This document shows, one piece after another, positions 1 through 8,426 of a stretch of DNA of 64,000 nt (position 1 is the first letter of the stretch; the number at the start of each line of letters is the position of its first letter). This stretch comes from Chimaeribacter arupi (lineage in GTDB: Bacteria; Pseudomonadota; Gammaproteobacteria; Enterobacterales; Enterobacteriaceae). The stretch spans positions 1 to 64,000 of the forward strand of contig NZ_PJZI01000021.1 of the NCBI RefSeq assembly GCF_002858805.1, given 5' to 3'. The position numbers were made by a program, and so were the translations under genes. The notes beneath the pieces are model-generated. The model was not told the DNA's origin. It did not search any database and saw nothing but the letters and a program-made list of their open reading frames with translations.

Positions 1-71
1 GTTAGCTCAGTTGGTAGAGCAGTTGACTTTTAATCAATTGGTCGCAGGTTCGAATCCTGCACGACCCACCA
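1..71 (+). tRNA. tRNA-Lys (UUU), 5' end cut by window edge
   Basis: The sequence carries the D arm, the anticodon loop with TTT, the T arm (GGTTCGAATCC) and a 3' end of ACGACCCACCA. It matches enterobacterial tRNA-Lys from nucleotide 6 onward, so only the first five acceptor bases (expected GGGTC) lie outside the window. CCA is encoded. In E. coli a cluster of lys and val tRNA genes also sits directly upstream of nadA, which supports the identity. This is the only copy here with an uninterrupted T arm. Confidence 0.96.
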
Positions 72-143
72 TCATTTCAAAGCATCTCGATTCTGTAATC
101 TCCATCATCAAAAAAATCATTCAAAAAAATCTCCACCTCTGAC

Positions 144-282
144 AAATCGTTAGCTCAGTGGGTAGAGCAGTTGACTTTTAATCAATGGGTCGCAGGTTCG
201 AGCCGAGCGAAGCGAGACGACAACGCGCAGCGTTGCCCGAAGGGCGAGGCCAGAGGCCGGGTCAATCCTGCACGACCCACCA
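144..282 (+). pseudogene. tRNA-Lys-like copy interrupted in the T loop by a 63-bp palindromic insert
   Basis: The D arm, anticodon stem-loop (TTT) and the 3' part ATCCTGCACGACCCACCA match the intact copy at 1-71. After GGTTCGA (195-201), however, 63 bases (202-264) are inserted before ATCC. The insert contains CAACGC-GCA-GCGTTG (221-235), GCCC-GAA-GGGC (235-245) and GGCC-AGA-GGCC (248-258). The 5' acceptor reads AAATC instead of GGGTC, leaving three mismatches to the 3' strand, so a functional tRNA is unlikely even if the insert were removed. Called a pseudogene by inference. Confidence 0.75.
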
Positions 283-348
283 TCATCTCTCAGCACTTCA
301 ATCCTGTAAGAACAACCATCGAATTAGATTCACCATTAAATCCCTGGC

Positions 349-453
349 AAATCGTTAGCTAGAGCAGTTGGCTTTTAATCATTGGGTCGCAGGTTCGAGC
401 CGAGCGAAGCGAGACGACAACGCGCAGCGTTGCCCGAAGGGCGAGTCAAACCC
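349..453 (+). pseudogene. second decayed tRNA-Lys-like copy with the same insert, 3' half lost
   Basis: AATCGTTAGCT is followed directly by AGAGCAG, so part of the D loop is deleted. The anticodon arm is altered (TTGGCTTTTAATCAT). After GGTTCGA the same insert begins (398 onward) and runs as in the copy at 144-282 through the CAACGC/GCGTTG and GCCC/GGGC hairpins. It then ends in GAGTCAAACCCG without the GGCC hairpin or any tRNA 3' end. It is clearly non-functional as a tRNA. The spacer upstream of the copy resembles the spacer upstream of the copy at 144, which points to tandem duplication of a tRNA-plus-spacer unit. Confidence 0.7.
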
Positions 454-551
454 GTATTTCCCCATTTTTACCCTTTCAAAATCACTCCCCTAAACAATTT
501 CACCATCGTTGATGCGATTCCCAGCGACATCAGGCTTTTTATCCGCTATTT

Positions 552-569
552 TGTTTAGCATATAAAACG
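552..569 (+). promoter_or_regulatory. putative NadR box and promoter of nadA
   Basis: TGTTTA-GCATAT-AAAACG matches the enterobacterial NadR operator pattern TGTTTA-N6-TAAACA at 10 of 12 fixed positions. A possible -10 (TATAAA, 561-566) lies inside it, so bound NadR would block the promoter. The site is 53 bases ahead of the nadA start, consistent with repression of de novo NAD synthesis when NAD is plentiful. The stretch 454-621 holds nothing else I recognise. Confidence 0.55.
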
Positions 570-621
570 CAAGCACGCAGGCGACGGTTCGCCATAGTGC
601 GGCCTGACCTGAGAGAGTGAC

Positions 622-1683
622 ATGAGCGACGTGCTGGATTTACATGTGGATGTTTACCCGTTTCCGCCCAAGCCTGCCCCGTTGACCGCGGCGCAAAAGC
701 AAGCGTATCGCGAAAAGATCAAGGCGCAGCTGAAACAGCAAAATGCCGTGCTGGTGGCGCACTATTACACCGACCCGGAAATCCAGGCCCTGGCGGAAGA
801 GAGCGGCGGTTGCATTGCCGATTCGCTGGAGATGGCGCGTTTCGGCAGCCAGCATCCGGCCACGACGTTACTGGTTGCGGGTGTCCGGTTTATGGGGGAA
901 ACGGCTAAAATCCTTAACCCGGAAAAACGGGTGTTGATGCCGACGCTACAGGCAGAGTGCTCGCTGGACCTCGGCTGCCCCGATGACGCCTTTGCCGCCT
1001 TTTGCGATCAGCATCCCGACCGCACCGTGGTGGTCTACGCCAATACCTCTGCCGCCGTTAAAGCGCGGGCCGACTGGGTGGTGACGTCCAGCATCGCGGT
1101 AGAACTGATTGAGCACCTCGACAGCCTGGGGCAGAAGATCCTCTGGGCGCCTGACCGGCATCTGGGCAATTACGTCCGCAAGCAGACCGGGGCTGATGTG
1201 CTCTGCTGGCAGGGCGCCTGCATCGTGCATGATGAGTTTAAAACCCAGGCCCTGAGCCGGATGAAAGCGCTGCACCCTGATGCGGCGATTCTGGTGCACC
1301 CGGAATCCCCGCAGGCCGTGGTGGCAATGGCGGATGCCGTCGGCTCTACCAGCCAGCTGATTCAGGCCGCCCAGCGGCTGCCGCAGCAAAAGCTGATTGT
1401 CGCGACCGATCGCGGCATCTTCTACAAAATGCAGCAGGCCTGCCCGGAGAAAGAGTTGTTCGAAGCGCCGACCGCCGGGGAAGGCGCGAGCTGCCGCAGC
1501 TGTGCACATTGCCCATGGATGGCGATGAACGGCCTGCAGGCGCTCTCTGCCGCGCTGGAGCAGGGTGGGGCGCAGCATGAGATCCAGGTTGCCCCGGCGT
1601 TGCGTGAGCAGGCGCTGAAGCCGCTGAACCGGATGCTGGCTTTTGCCGCCGGGCTGAAAAAACCGCTGAAAAGCCCGGCGTAA
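622..1683 (+). CDS. nadA: quinolinate synthase A
   Basis: A 353-residue protein. NadA condenses iminoaspartate (from NadB) with dihydroxyacetone phosphate to give quinolinate, the precursor of NAD, in the cytoplasm. It is a 4Fe-4S enzyme, and the three cluster ligands known from E. coli (Cys113, Cys200, Cys297) are at exactly those positions here; Cys291 and Cys294 complete the C-terminal CxxCxxC. The length is close to the family norm (about 347). The ATG at 622 follows GAGAGAGTGAC. In E. coli nadA is followed by pnuC; here the next gene is zitB on the opposite strand and pnuC is absent. Confidence 0.97.
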   Translation: MSDVLDLHVDVYPFPPKPAPLTAAQKQAYREKIKAQLKQQNAVLVAHYYTDPEIQALAEESGGCIADSLEMARFGSQHPATTLLVAGVRFMGETAKILNPEKRVLMPTLQAECSLDLGCPDDAFAAFCDQHPDRTVVVYANTSAAVKARADWVVTSSIAVELIEHLDSLGQKILWAPDRHLGNYVRKQTGADVLCWQGACIVHDEFKTQALSRMKALHPDAAILVHPESPQAVVAMADAVGSTSQLIQAAQRLPQQKLIVATDRGIFYKMQQACPEKELFEAPTAGEGASCRSCAHCPWMAMNGLQALSAALEQGGAQHEIQVAPALREQALKPLNRMLAFAAGLKKPLKSPA

Positions 1684-1690
1684 GCGCCAA

Positions 1691-1717
1691 AAAAAGCCAC
1701 CTTGCGGTGGCTTTTTT
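1691..1717. terminator. bidirectional terminator between nadA and zitB
   Basis: AAAAAGCCACC-TTGC-GGTGGCTTTTTT is a perfect stem with A and T runs on the two sides, so it can end transcription of nadA (+) and zitB (-). Confidence 0.88.
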
Positions 1718-1718
1718 G

Positions 1719-2666
1719 TCAGTGATGGTGGTGATGCGCATGCGCCTGTGCGGCGGGTGCCTCGTTAATCAGGCAGTCCGGCGTGTCGCAATGCTGGTAC
1801 TCCATCTGAATCGTGGCATGGCCAATGTTGTAGTGGTCCAGCAGGTAGTGCTGAATGCTGTGCAGCAGCGCATCATGGTGATGGGGCGGGATCACCTGCA
1901 CATGCAGGGTCATCAGCCGTTGTTCACCAATCTGCCAGACGTGCACGTGGTGCACATTGCGCACTTCAGGAATATTGCCGCAGAGATCTTTTTGCAGTGC
2001 CGCGATATCGATCTCATGCGGCGTGCCTTCCAGCAGCTCATGGAAACTCTCTTTCAGCAGCCCCCAGGCGCTGCGCAACACCAGGCAGGAGACCAGCACC
2101 GACAGGATAGGGTCGATCGGCGTCCAGCCGGTGTAGAGAATGATCAGCGCCCCCACAATCGCCCCCACTGACCCCAGCAGATCCCCCAGCACATGCAGCG
2201 CCGCGGCCCGCACGTTGATATTGGCTTCCTCTTCGCCGCGGTGCAGCAGCCAGAATGACACCAGGTTGGCGATAAGCCCGGCCACCGCAATGACCATCAT
2301 GGTGCCGCCCAGCACCGGCTGTGGCGTCAGAAAACGTTGGATCGCTTCCCAGAGGATCAGCAGCACAATCACCAGCAGGGCGGCAGCATTGACAAAGGCC
2401 GCCATCGTGGTGAGCCGCAGGTAACCGAAGGTGTGGCGCGCATTGGGTTTGCGCTGGGCGAAACGCACCGCCAGCAGCGCCATCAGCAGCGCCGCAGAGT
2501 CGGTCAGCATATGGCCGGCATCCGCCAGCAGGGCCAGTGAGCCGGAGAGCAGCCCGCCGATCACTTCCGCGACCATAAACCCGGCTGTCACCAGAAACGC
2601 CCACAGCAGGCGCTTGCTGTTGCCCGTCTCCGGGCCGGCATGAGAGTGATGATGAGAATGCGGCAT
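1719..2666 (-). CDS. zitB: zinc transporter ZitB (cation diffusion facilitator)
   Basis: A 315-residue CDF antiporter exporting Zn2+ from the cytoplasm in exchange for protons. It has a His-rich N-terminus (MPHSHHHSH), six predicted membrane helices, the Asp/His zinc-site motifs in helices 2 and 5 ([11 protein letters not shown] and HVLGDLLGS) and a cytoplasmic domain ending in AHAHHHHH. I chose the ATG at 2666 because it follows AGGAATCTGT and gives the usual start and length of the family; an upstream in-frame extension to 2732 has no such support. The position between nadA and ybgS is as in E. coli except for missing pnuC. Confidence 0.95.
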   Translation of the reverse strand: MPHSHHHSHAGPETGNSKRLLWAFLVTAGFMVAEVIGGLLSGSLALLADAGHMLTDSAALLMALLAVRFAQRKPNARHTFGYLRLTTMAAFVNAAALLVIVLLILWEAIQRFLTPQPVLGGTMMVIAVAGLIANLVSFWLLHRGEEEANINVRAAALHVLGDLLGSVGAIVGALIILYTGWTPIDPILSVLVSCLVLRSAWGLLKESFHELLEGTPHEIDIAALQKDLCGNIPEVRNVHHVHVWQIGEQRLMTLHVQVIPPHHHDALLHSIQHYLLDHYNIGHATIQMEYQHCDTPDCLINEAPAAQAHAHHHHH

Positions 2667-2809
2667 ACAGATTCCTATAATAAATGACGGGCTGACCTCA
2701 CCGCCAACGAATGTCATGTTATAACAAAACAAAGAATATCAGAGGGTTACATAGGAAGTTAGCATAACCTAAGCGGGGCAGGTTGCAAGGGGGGAAAGAA
2801 GGGCGGTGG

Positions 2810-2838
2810 AAAAAAGAAAACAGGGGGCATGGCCCCCC
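2810..2838 (-). terminator. terminator downstream of ybgS
   Basis: On the minus strand GGGGGC-CAT-GCCCCC is followed by TGTTTTCTTTTTT. It lies 32 bases after the ybgS stop. Confidence 0.8.
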
Positions 2839-2869
2839 GCAGGATACGTCACCGGCACGGTACAGCCGG

Positions 2870-3244
2870 TTATTTGGAGGTGGCGTCAGCCTCAGGGGAC
2901 CCTGGGGTCTGGTCCGGGCAACGGCCATCTTTACAAATGGTGTCTTTATGCGCTTCATTGGCATCGGTGCTGCCGGTCGCGGTGCTGGTATCGCCGCTGC
3001 CCTGATCACCGCTGCTTTTATCGATGCTGGTATTGCCGCTGGTGTCAGTGGAGCCGGTATTAATCTGGCTGTTGTCCACGTTGGACGGCGGCAGGTTCTC
3101 TTTGGCACCTGGGCCGTCAGACTGGTTGGACATGCCGTTATTCGACGAGGAAGAGCCGCTGTCAGAAGAAGAACCAGCAGCCAGCGCTGCGCCACTACCG
3201 AAAGCCATGGTTGCGGTCAGAAAAATCACTGCGAGCTTTTTCAT
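2870..3244 (-). CDS. ybgS: YbgS-like secreted protein
   Basis: A 124-residue protein with a signal peptide (about residues 1-22, ending ...GAALA). The middle is low-complexity and Ser/Gly/Asn/Asp-rich, and a conserved C-terminal patch contains CKDGRCPD with two cysteines. The leader, the ENLPPSNVDN segment and the CKDGRC motif match E. coli YbgS, which sits at the same place between zitB and aroG. No biochemical role is established for the family; a periplasmic or envelope location is inferred from the leader. The middle region is richer in Ser/Gly repeats than the E. coli protein as I recall it. It has its own terminator and is transcribed divergently from aroG. Confidence 0.88.
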   Translation of the reverse strand: MKKLAVIFLTATMAFGSGAALAAGSSSDSGSSSSNNGMSNQSDGPGAKENLPPSNVDNSQINTGSTDTSGNTSIDKSSGDQGSGDTSTATGSTDANEAHKDTICKDGRCPDQTPGSPEADATSK

Positions 3245-3523
3245 AACGTTTTCTCCATTTTATGATGCTGTGAGTCTGATTAAGTGAAACATCGAAGGCA
3301 GACCGCCGGGCCATCATTGGCCCTTGCACTGCGTTTTCACCATCCTGAAACACTACCGATCTGAAACACTGTGGACAGTGAGCTTTCGGCTAACGTCTTA
3401 GCCGGGCGCGCCGGGAAAACCGGGGTTGCAAGCCGGTGGCCTGCGGGGATTGCTTTGTTACATGCATACTTTAAGCCTAGATTATAATTTTCAGTTATCA
3501 ATCAGACATTCGGAAAATGAGGG

Positions 3524-3564
3524 TGTTAAATTATGTTTACAGCCGCAGGCAGAGACGATAAATT
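3524..3564 (+). promoter_or_regulatory. TyrR box overlapping the aroG promoter
   Basis: TGTTAA-ATTATG-TTTACA (3524-3541) matches the TyrR box TGTAAA-N6-TTTACA at 11 of 12 fixed positions. Its right half can serve as the -35 element, with TAAATT (3559-3564) 17 bases further as a weak -10. The same overlap of box and -35 occurs at E. coli aroG, where TyrR represses with phenylalanine. An independent TATAAT at 3483-3488 lacks a -35 at good spacing. The rest of 3245-3613 holds no gene I can support. Confidence 0.75.
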
Positions 3565-3613
3565 TATCCGGATATGCCGCGTGCGCACCTCTTGAATACC
3601 GAATGGATCAGCT

Positions 3614-4666
3614 ATGAATTATCAAAACGACGATTTACGCATTAAAGAAATTAATGAACTCCTGCCGCCGGTTGCCCTGTTAGAGAAATTTCCCGCCACT
3701 GACAAAGCGGCTGAAACGGTGTCACACGCACGCAGCGCTATCCATAAGATCCTGAAAGGTAATGACGATCGTCTGCTGGTGGTGATTGGCCCCTGCTCCA
3801 TCCATGACCCGGAGGCGGCTAAAGAGTATGCCGGCCGTTTGCTGGCGTTGCGTGAAGAGTTAAAGGATTCGCTGGAAATCGTCATGCGCGTCTATTTTGA
3901 AAAACCGCGTACCACCGTGGGCTGGAAAGGGCTGATCAATGACCCGCAGATGGACGGCAGTTTTCAGATTAATGACGGCCTGCGTCTGGCACGTAAATTG
4001 TTGCTGGAGATTAACGACACCGGCCTGCCGGCAGCCGGTGAGTTCCTGGATATGATCACCCCGCAATACCTGGCAGACCTGATGAGCTGGGGGGCCATCG
4101 GCGCGCGCACCACGGAATCCCAGGTGCACCGCGAGCTGGCGTCCGGCCTCTCCTGCCCGGTGGGCTTCAAAAACGGTACCGACGGCACGATCAAAGTGGC
4201 GATTGATGCCATCAACGCCGCCGGGGCGCCGCACTGCTTCCTGTCGGTCACCAAATGGGGCCACTCCGCGATCGTTAACACCAGCGGTAATGCCGACTGC
4301 CACATCATCCTGCGCGGCGGCAAAGAGCCGAACTACAGCGCGGCACACGTCAGTGAGGTGAAAGCCGGGCTGGAGAAAGCGGGCCTGCCGCCACGCATCA
4401 TGATCGACTTCAGCCACGCCAACAGCAGCAAGCAGTTCAAAAAGCAGCTGGACGTGGCGACCGATGTCAGCGGGCAGATTGCCGGGGGTGACGCAAGCAT
4501 CATGGGCGTGATGATTGAGAGCCATCTGGTGGAAGGCAACCAGAGCCTGGAGAGCGGCGAACCGCTGGTCTATGGCCAGAGCGTGACGGATGCCTGCATT
4601 GGCTGGGACGACACCGACGCCGTGCTGCGCCAGTTGGCTGCCGCCGTTCAGGCGCGCCGCGGCTAA
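3614..4666 (+). CDS. aroG: 3-deoxy-7-phosphoheptulonate synthase, phenylalanine-sensitive type
   Basis: A 350-residue class I DAHP synthase, the same length as E. coli AroG. It joins phosphoenolpyruvate and erythrose-4-phosphate in the first step of the shikimate pathway. Visible motifs are GPCSIHD with the metal-ligand Cys near residue 61, EKPRTTVGWKG, RTTESQVHREL and DFSHANSSKQ. The start follows GGATCAGCT and is the only reasonable ATG. Assignment to AroG rather than AroF or AroH rests on overall similarity, on the gpmA neighbour as in E. coli, and on the single TyrR box overlapping the promoter. Confidence 0.97.
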   Translation: MNYQNDDLRIKEINELLPPVALLEKFPATDKAAETVSHARSAIHKILKGNDDRLLVVIGPCSIHDPEAAKEYAGRLLALREELKDSLEIVMRVYFEKPRTTVGWKGLINDPQMDGSFQINDGLRLARKLLLEINDTGLPAAGEFLDMITPQYLADLMSWGAIGARTTESQVHRELASGLSCPVGFKNGTDGTIKVAIDAINAAGAPHCFLSVTKWGHSAIVNTSGNADCHIILRGGKEPNYSAAHVSEVKAGLEKAGLPPRIMIDFSHANSSKQFKKQLDVATDVSGQIAGGDASIMGVMIESHLVEGNQSLESGEPLVYGQSVTDACIGWDDTDAVLRQLAAAVQARRG

Positions 4667-4677
4667 ACCGCAGGCAT

Positions 4678-4708
4678 AAAAAAACGGAGCCGAAAGGCTC
4701 CGTTTTTG
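4678..4708. terminator. terminator between aroG and gpmA
   Basis: ACGGAGCC-GAAA-GGCTCCGT, flanked by AAAAAA on the left and TTTT on the right. It can act on aroG (+) and on gpmA (-). Confidence 0.88.
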
Positions 4709-4772
4709 TTTCTGCGTGACTGCTTTTATTTCTGCATGATTGCGGCAGAAAAATGCCTTTCGCGTCAGAAAA

Positions 4773-5525
4773 TTATTTCGCTTTACCCTGGTTGGCCACG
4801 GCCGCGGCTTTTGCTGCGATCTCGTCAGCATTGCCCAGGTAGTAGTGTTTGATCGGCTTGAAGTTTTCGTCGAACTCATACACCAGCGGCACGCCGGTCG
4901 GGATGTTCAGCTCGAGGATTTCCTCTTCGCTCATGTTGTCCAGGTATTTCACCAGCGCACGCAGGGAGTTACCGTGGGCAGCGATGATCACACGCTCACC
5001 GCTTTCGAGGCGCGGTTTGATCTCGTCAGTCCAGTAAGGGATAACGCGATCGATGGTCAGCGCCAGGCTTTCGGTGGTCGGCAGTTCATCAGCACGCAGT
5101 TTCGCGTAGCGCGGGTCGTGGCCAGGGAAACGCTCGTCATCTTTGGTCAGTTCCGGCGGGGTCACGGCAAAGCCGCGGCGCCACTGTTTAACCTGCTCGT
5201 CGCCATATTTCTGCGCGGTTTCTGCTTTATCCAGGCCCTGCAACGCCCCATAGTGGCGCTCGTTTAGTTTCCAGGATTTCTCCACCGGCAGCCACGGCTG
5301 GTCCAGCTCATCCAGGATGTTCCACAGGGTGTGGATGGCACGTTTCAGTACCGAGGTGTAAGCAAAATCAAAATGGAAGCCTTCCTGTTTCAGCAACTGA
5401 CCTGCCTGCTTGGCTTCGGTGCGGCCTTTTTCAGAAAGATCGACATCTTTCCAGCCTGTGAAGCGGTTCTCTTTGTTCCACTCACTTTCACCATGTCTCA
5501 CCAGCACCAGCTTCGTTACAGCCAT
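4773..5525 (-). CDS. gpmA: 2,3-bisphosphoglycerate-dependent phosphoglycerate mutase
   Basis: A 250-residue enzyme interconverting 3- and 2-phosphoglycerate in glycolysis. It begins [14 protein letters not shown], with the phosphorylated His11 in the RHG motif; the second catalytic His is in [12 protein letters not shown]. It is almost colinear with E. coli GpmA. The ATG at 5525 follows AAGGAGTTTAGCT, the best ribosome binding site; the in-frame ATG 13 codons earlier gives a tail absent from the family. Convergent with aroG, as in E. coli. Confidence 0.97.
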   Translation of the reverse strand: MAVTKLVLVRHGESEWNKENRFTGWKDVDLSEKGRTEAKQAGQLLKQEGFHFDFAYTSVLKRAIHTLWNILDELDQPWLPVEKSWKLNERHYGALQGLDKAETAQKYGDEQVKQWRRGFAVTPPELTKDDERFPGHDPRYAKLRADELPTTESLALTIDRVIPYWTDEIKPRLESGERVIIAAHGNSLRALVKYLDNMSEEEILELNIPTGVPLVYEFDENFKPIKHYYLGNADEIAAKAAAVANQGKAK

Positions 5526-5556
5526 AGCTAAACTCCTTAATTTCCTGATTTTTAAT

Positions 5557-5598
5557 GATAACAATTATCATTATATTGCCTGACCATCACGCCGACAA
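5557..5598 (-). promoter_or_regulatory. gpmA promoter with overlapping Fur box
   Basis: On the minus strand TTGTCG (5593-5598), a 17-base spacer and TATAAT (5570-5575) form a sound sigma-70 promoter. The 19 bases at 5557-5575 match the Fur box GATAATGATAATCATTATC at 16 positions and cover the -10 element. Fur control of gpmA has been described in E. coli. The rest of 5526-5754 shows no gene. Confidence 0.75.
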
Positions 5599-5754
5599 TC
5601 GGATTGTGCCGCGGTCGCCCGCGTCTTTTTCCACCAACCCATTGGCGGGGACAATCTGTTGACCTACACCATAACGAAATTTAGGGCACAAAGAAAATGA
5701 AACGCGGGGTGGGGCGCGGCCGGCAGGGGCGCGTCCCGGCATTTTCAGCGGTTA

Positions 5755-6087
5755 TCAATGCCTGGACAGGCACTGACTCATAAAGGTTTTGCGTGCATCG
5801 CCGGTGATATCCTGCTTGTCGGCGTCCTGGTTACAGGCCTGCATTTTTAACTGGTGCGGGGTGAGTTCTTTCGCTGGGTTGACCTGCGCAGGCAGGCATT
5901 GGCTCATGAATTTTTTCCGGTCTTCCCCTTTGAGCGATTGCATGGTGGCCTGCTGCTCGCAGTCGGTCATTTTTTGCTGCTCAGGGTCGCGCAGCACCGA
6001 AGAGGGCACGGCGGACGAGTGGCCGGCAGCCAGCGCATTGCCGGCAAACAGCAGGGCAAAGGCACAGCCATAGAACGCAATACGCAT
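5755..6087 (-). CDS. psiF: PsiF-family small secreted protein
   Basis: A 110-residue protein with a signal peptide (about residues 1-20, ending GNALA) and two copies of the PsiF repeat. The repeats are centred on KMTDCEQQA...KKFMSQCL and KMQACNQDA...KTFMSQCL, each with two conserved cysteines. In E. coli psiF lies next to phoA and is induced by phosphate starvation, but its function is unknown. Here it stands alone between gpmA and galM, and I see no clear Pho box upstream. The ATG at 6087 lies five bases after AGGAG; the GTG two codons earlier abuts AGGAG and is less likely. Confidence 0.88.
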   Translation of the reverse strand: MRIAFYGCAFALLFAGNALAAGHSSAVPSSVLRDPEQQKMTDCEQQATMQSLKGEDRKKFMSQCLPAQVNPAKELTPHQLKMQACNQDADKQDITGDARKTFMSQCLSRH

Positions 6088-6205
6088 AAACACTCCTTGA
6101 GCGGTAAACGGGACACTGCTTTAAGCGTAGAGGGCAGAACGGGAGCAAGGCGGGATTTCAGCGGGGAGTGTGCCGGTTCTCACATTTTGTTGCTGAAAAG
6201 ACACG

Positions 6206-6231
6206 AAAAAAAACGGGAGCAACGCTCCCGT
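6206..6231 (-). terminator. terminator of the galTKM operon
   Basis: On the minus strand ACGGGAGC-GTT-GCTCCCGT is followed by a T run. It lies 12 bases after the galM stop. Confidence 0.88.
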
Positions 6232-6242
6232 CAGAACAGGCA

Positions 6243-7280
6243 TTACTGCGCGAAGAACTGGTACACCGTGGTCGCGCGGTACGTTTTGCCGGGGGCGAGC
6301 CAGCAGTCAGGCTGCGGCCACTCCGGGTGGGCCGGGCTGTCAGGCAGGAATTCACTCTCCAGCGCCACACCGGCGTACGCGGCATAGCTGCCGCCGCTGC
6401 GGTTCGGCACGCCGCTCAGGTAGTTACCGCTGTAGAGCTGTAACGCCGGGGCGGTGGTGAAGACACTCAGCCTGACCTTGTCGTCCGACGACCAGAGGTG
6501 CGCGGCCGGGCAATCCAGCGCGCCGCTGGAACGGCGCAGCAGGTAGGCGTGGTCATACCCTTTCACCCGCTGCTGGTCACGGTCTTTCAGGAAATCCTGT
6601 GCCAGGGTTTTAGGCTGGCGGAAGTCCATACCGGTATTGTCCACGTCGGTCAGGCCGGCACTCGGGATGCCTTCGCTGTCGACCGGCAGGAAACGGTCAG
6701 CAAAGAGCTGCAACCGGTGGCGGCGCACATCCGTGCCTTCGCCGTCCAGGTTGAAGTAGGCGTGGTTGGTCAGGTTCACCGGGCAGGGCTGGTCCACGGT
6801 GGCGGCGTACTCAATCTCCAGCCGGTTATCGTCGGTCAGCCGGTACGTCACGGTGGCGGTGAGGTTGCCGGGGAAGCCCTGGTCGCCGTCCGGCGACTGG
6901 ATCTGGTAACGCAGCTGTTTCTCATCCGCCTCCAGGCAGAGCCAGCGACGGGCATGGAAGCCTTCCGGGCCGCCGTGCAGCTGGTGTGCGCCCTGGTTGG
7001 CGGCAAGCGGGAAGGTTTTGCCGTCATGCTGCAACTGCGCATTGGCGATGCGGTTGGCGTAACGCCCCACGGTCGCGCCCAGATAGGCCTCCTGCACCGG
7101 GTAGCGATCGGTGGATGCACAGCCCAGCAGCAGTTCGCGTTCCGTACCGTCTGCCAGCGGCAGCACGGCGGAGAGCCAGGTCGCGCCCCAGTCCATAAAG
7201 GTCATGGTCATCCCCTGGGCATTGCGCAGGGTATGCAGGCGGAACGGCTGGCCGTCCGGTGCCGGGGTCTGGTTCAGCAT
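6243..7280 (-). CDS. galM: galactose mutarotase (aldose 1-epimerase)
   Basis: A 345-residue enzyme (E. coli 346) interconverting beta- and alpha-D-galactose ahead of galactokinase. It contains the family segments [31 protein letters not shown] (catalytic His) and [11 protein letters not shown] (catalytic Glu). The start codon overlaps the galK stop by 7 bases, so translation is probably coupled. Last gene of the galT-galK-galM operon. Confidence 0.96.
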   Translation of the reverse strand: MLNQTPAPDGQPFRLHTLRNAQGMTMTFMDWGATWLSAVLPLADGTERELLLGCASTDRYPVQEAYLGATVGRYANRIANAQLQHDGKTFPLAANQGAHQLHGGPEGFHARRWLCLEADEKQLRYQIQSPDGDQGFPGNLTATVTYRLTDDNRLEIEYAATVDQPCPVNLTNHAYFNLDGEGTDVRRHRLQLFADRFLPVDSEGIPSAGLTDVDNTGMDFRQPKTLAQDFLKDRDQQRVKGYDHAYLLRRSSGALDCPAAHLWSSDDKVRLSVFTTAPALQLYSGNYLSGVPNRSGGSYAAYAGVALESEFLPDSPAHPEWPQPDCWLAPGKTYRATTVYQFFAQ

Positions 7281-8422
7281 ACGCTTGCCCCCTGCATCGC
7301 ACGGCAGACGTAGAAGGTCTCTTTCAGCCCGGTTTTGGCCTGATACTCACGTGCTACCGTGGCTTTGACGTCGTCCACCAGCTCGCTCGGCATCAGCGCC
7401 ACCACACAGCCGCCGAAGCCGCCGCCGGTCATACGCACACCGCCGCGCTCGCCAATCACCCCTTTCACCATCTCGACCAGCGCGTCGATAGGCGGCACGG
7501 TGATCTCGAAATCGTCACGCATAGACGCATGGGATTCCGCCATCAGCTGGCCCATTTTCTTCAGGTCGCCGGCGGCCAGCGCATCTGCTGCGGCCAGCGT
7601 GCGGTTGTTCTCGGTGATCACGTGGCGTGCGCGCCGTGATACCACCGGGTCAAGCTCGTCGGCAATCGGGAAGAAGATGTCCGGGTTAACGTCACGCAGG
7701 GCTTTGACGCCGAAGAAGCGCGCGGCCACTTCGCACTGTTCGCGGCGGGTGTTGTATTCGCTGCCTACCAGCCCGCGTTTGACGTTGGAGTTGATGATCA
7801 CCACCGAGACGTTGTCCGGCATCGGCACGGCGCGGGTCTCCAGCGAGCGGCAGTCGATCAGCAGCGCGTGATCCTGCTTGCCGAGCGCGGAGATCAGTTG
7901 GTCCATGATGCCGCAGTTGCAGCCGACGAACTGGTTTTCCGCCTCCTGGCCGTTCAGCGCCAGGGCCACGCCATCCAGCGGCAGGTTATACAGCGCCTGC
8001 ATCGCCTGGCCGACCGCCACTTCCAGTGAGGCGGAGGAGCTCAGGCCCGCGCCCTGCGGCACATTGCCGCTGATCACCAGGTCAGCCCCGCCAAAACCGG
8101 GGCTGCGCTGATGCAGGTGTTTCACCACCCCGCGCACATAGTTGGCCCACGGCAGGTCGTCACTGCTGAGGATCGGTGCGTCGAGGGAGAACTGGTCCTG
8201 CTGGTTGTCATAATCCACCGCCACCACGCGGATCTGGTGATCGTCACGTTTGGCGCAGCTGATCACCGTTTCATAGTCGATGGCGCACGGCAGCACGAAG
8301 CCGTCGTTATAGTCGGTATGCTCACCGATCAGGTTGACGCGGCCGGGGGCCTTGACGGTCAGCGCCGCCGGGTAACCGAACGTCTGCTCGAAAATCTGTT
8401 GGGTTGTGGTGTTAAGGCTCAT
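7274..8422 (-). CDS. galK: galactokinase
   Basis: A 382-residue GHMP kinase, the same length as E. coli GalK, phosphorylating alpha-D-galactose with ATP. It shows the N-terminal signature [16 protein letters not shown], the ATP loop [13 protein letters not shown] and the C-terminal [11 protein letters not shown] took the ATG at 8422 ([13 protein letters not shown]) because it matches the E. coli start and sits four bases after the galT stop; a 14-codon longer frame has no support. Confidence 0.97.
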   Translation of the reverse strand: MSLNTTTQQIFEQTFGYPAALTVKAPGRVNLIGEHTDYNDGFVLPCAIDYETVISCAKRDDHQIRVVAVDYDNQQDQFSLDAPILSSDDLPWANYVRGVVKHLHQRSPGFGGADLVISGNVPQGAGLSSSASLEVAVGQAMQALYNLPLDGVALALNGQEAENQFVGCNCGIMDQLISALGKQDHALLIDCRSLETRAVPMPDNVSVVIINSNVKRGLVGSEYNTRREQCEVAARFFGVKALRDVNPDIFFPIADELDPVVSRRARHVITENNRTLAAADALAAGDLKKMGQLMAESHASMRDDFEITVPPIDALVEMVKGVIGERGGVRMTGGGFGGCVVALMPSELVDDVKATVAREYQAKTGLKETFYVCRAMQGASVC

Positions 8423-8426
8423 GGAA

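Noticed and set aside
171-362. 63-codon open frame running through the tRNA-Lys copies
   Set aside because: It is made of tRNA anticodon and insert sequence; its start lies inside a tRNA arm and it has no ribosome binding site.
2783-3265. 160-codon plus-strand frame opposite ybgS
   Set aside because: It is the complement of ybgS, which has a signal peptide, ribosome binding site, terminator and E. coli synteny.
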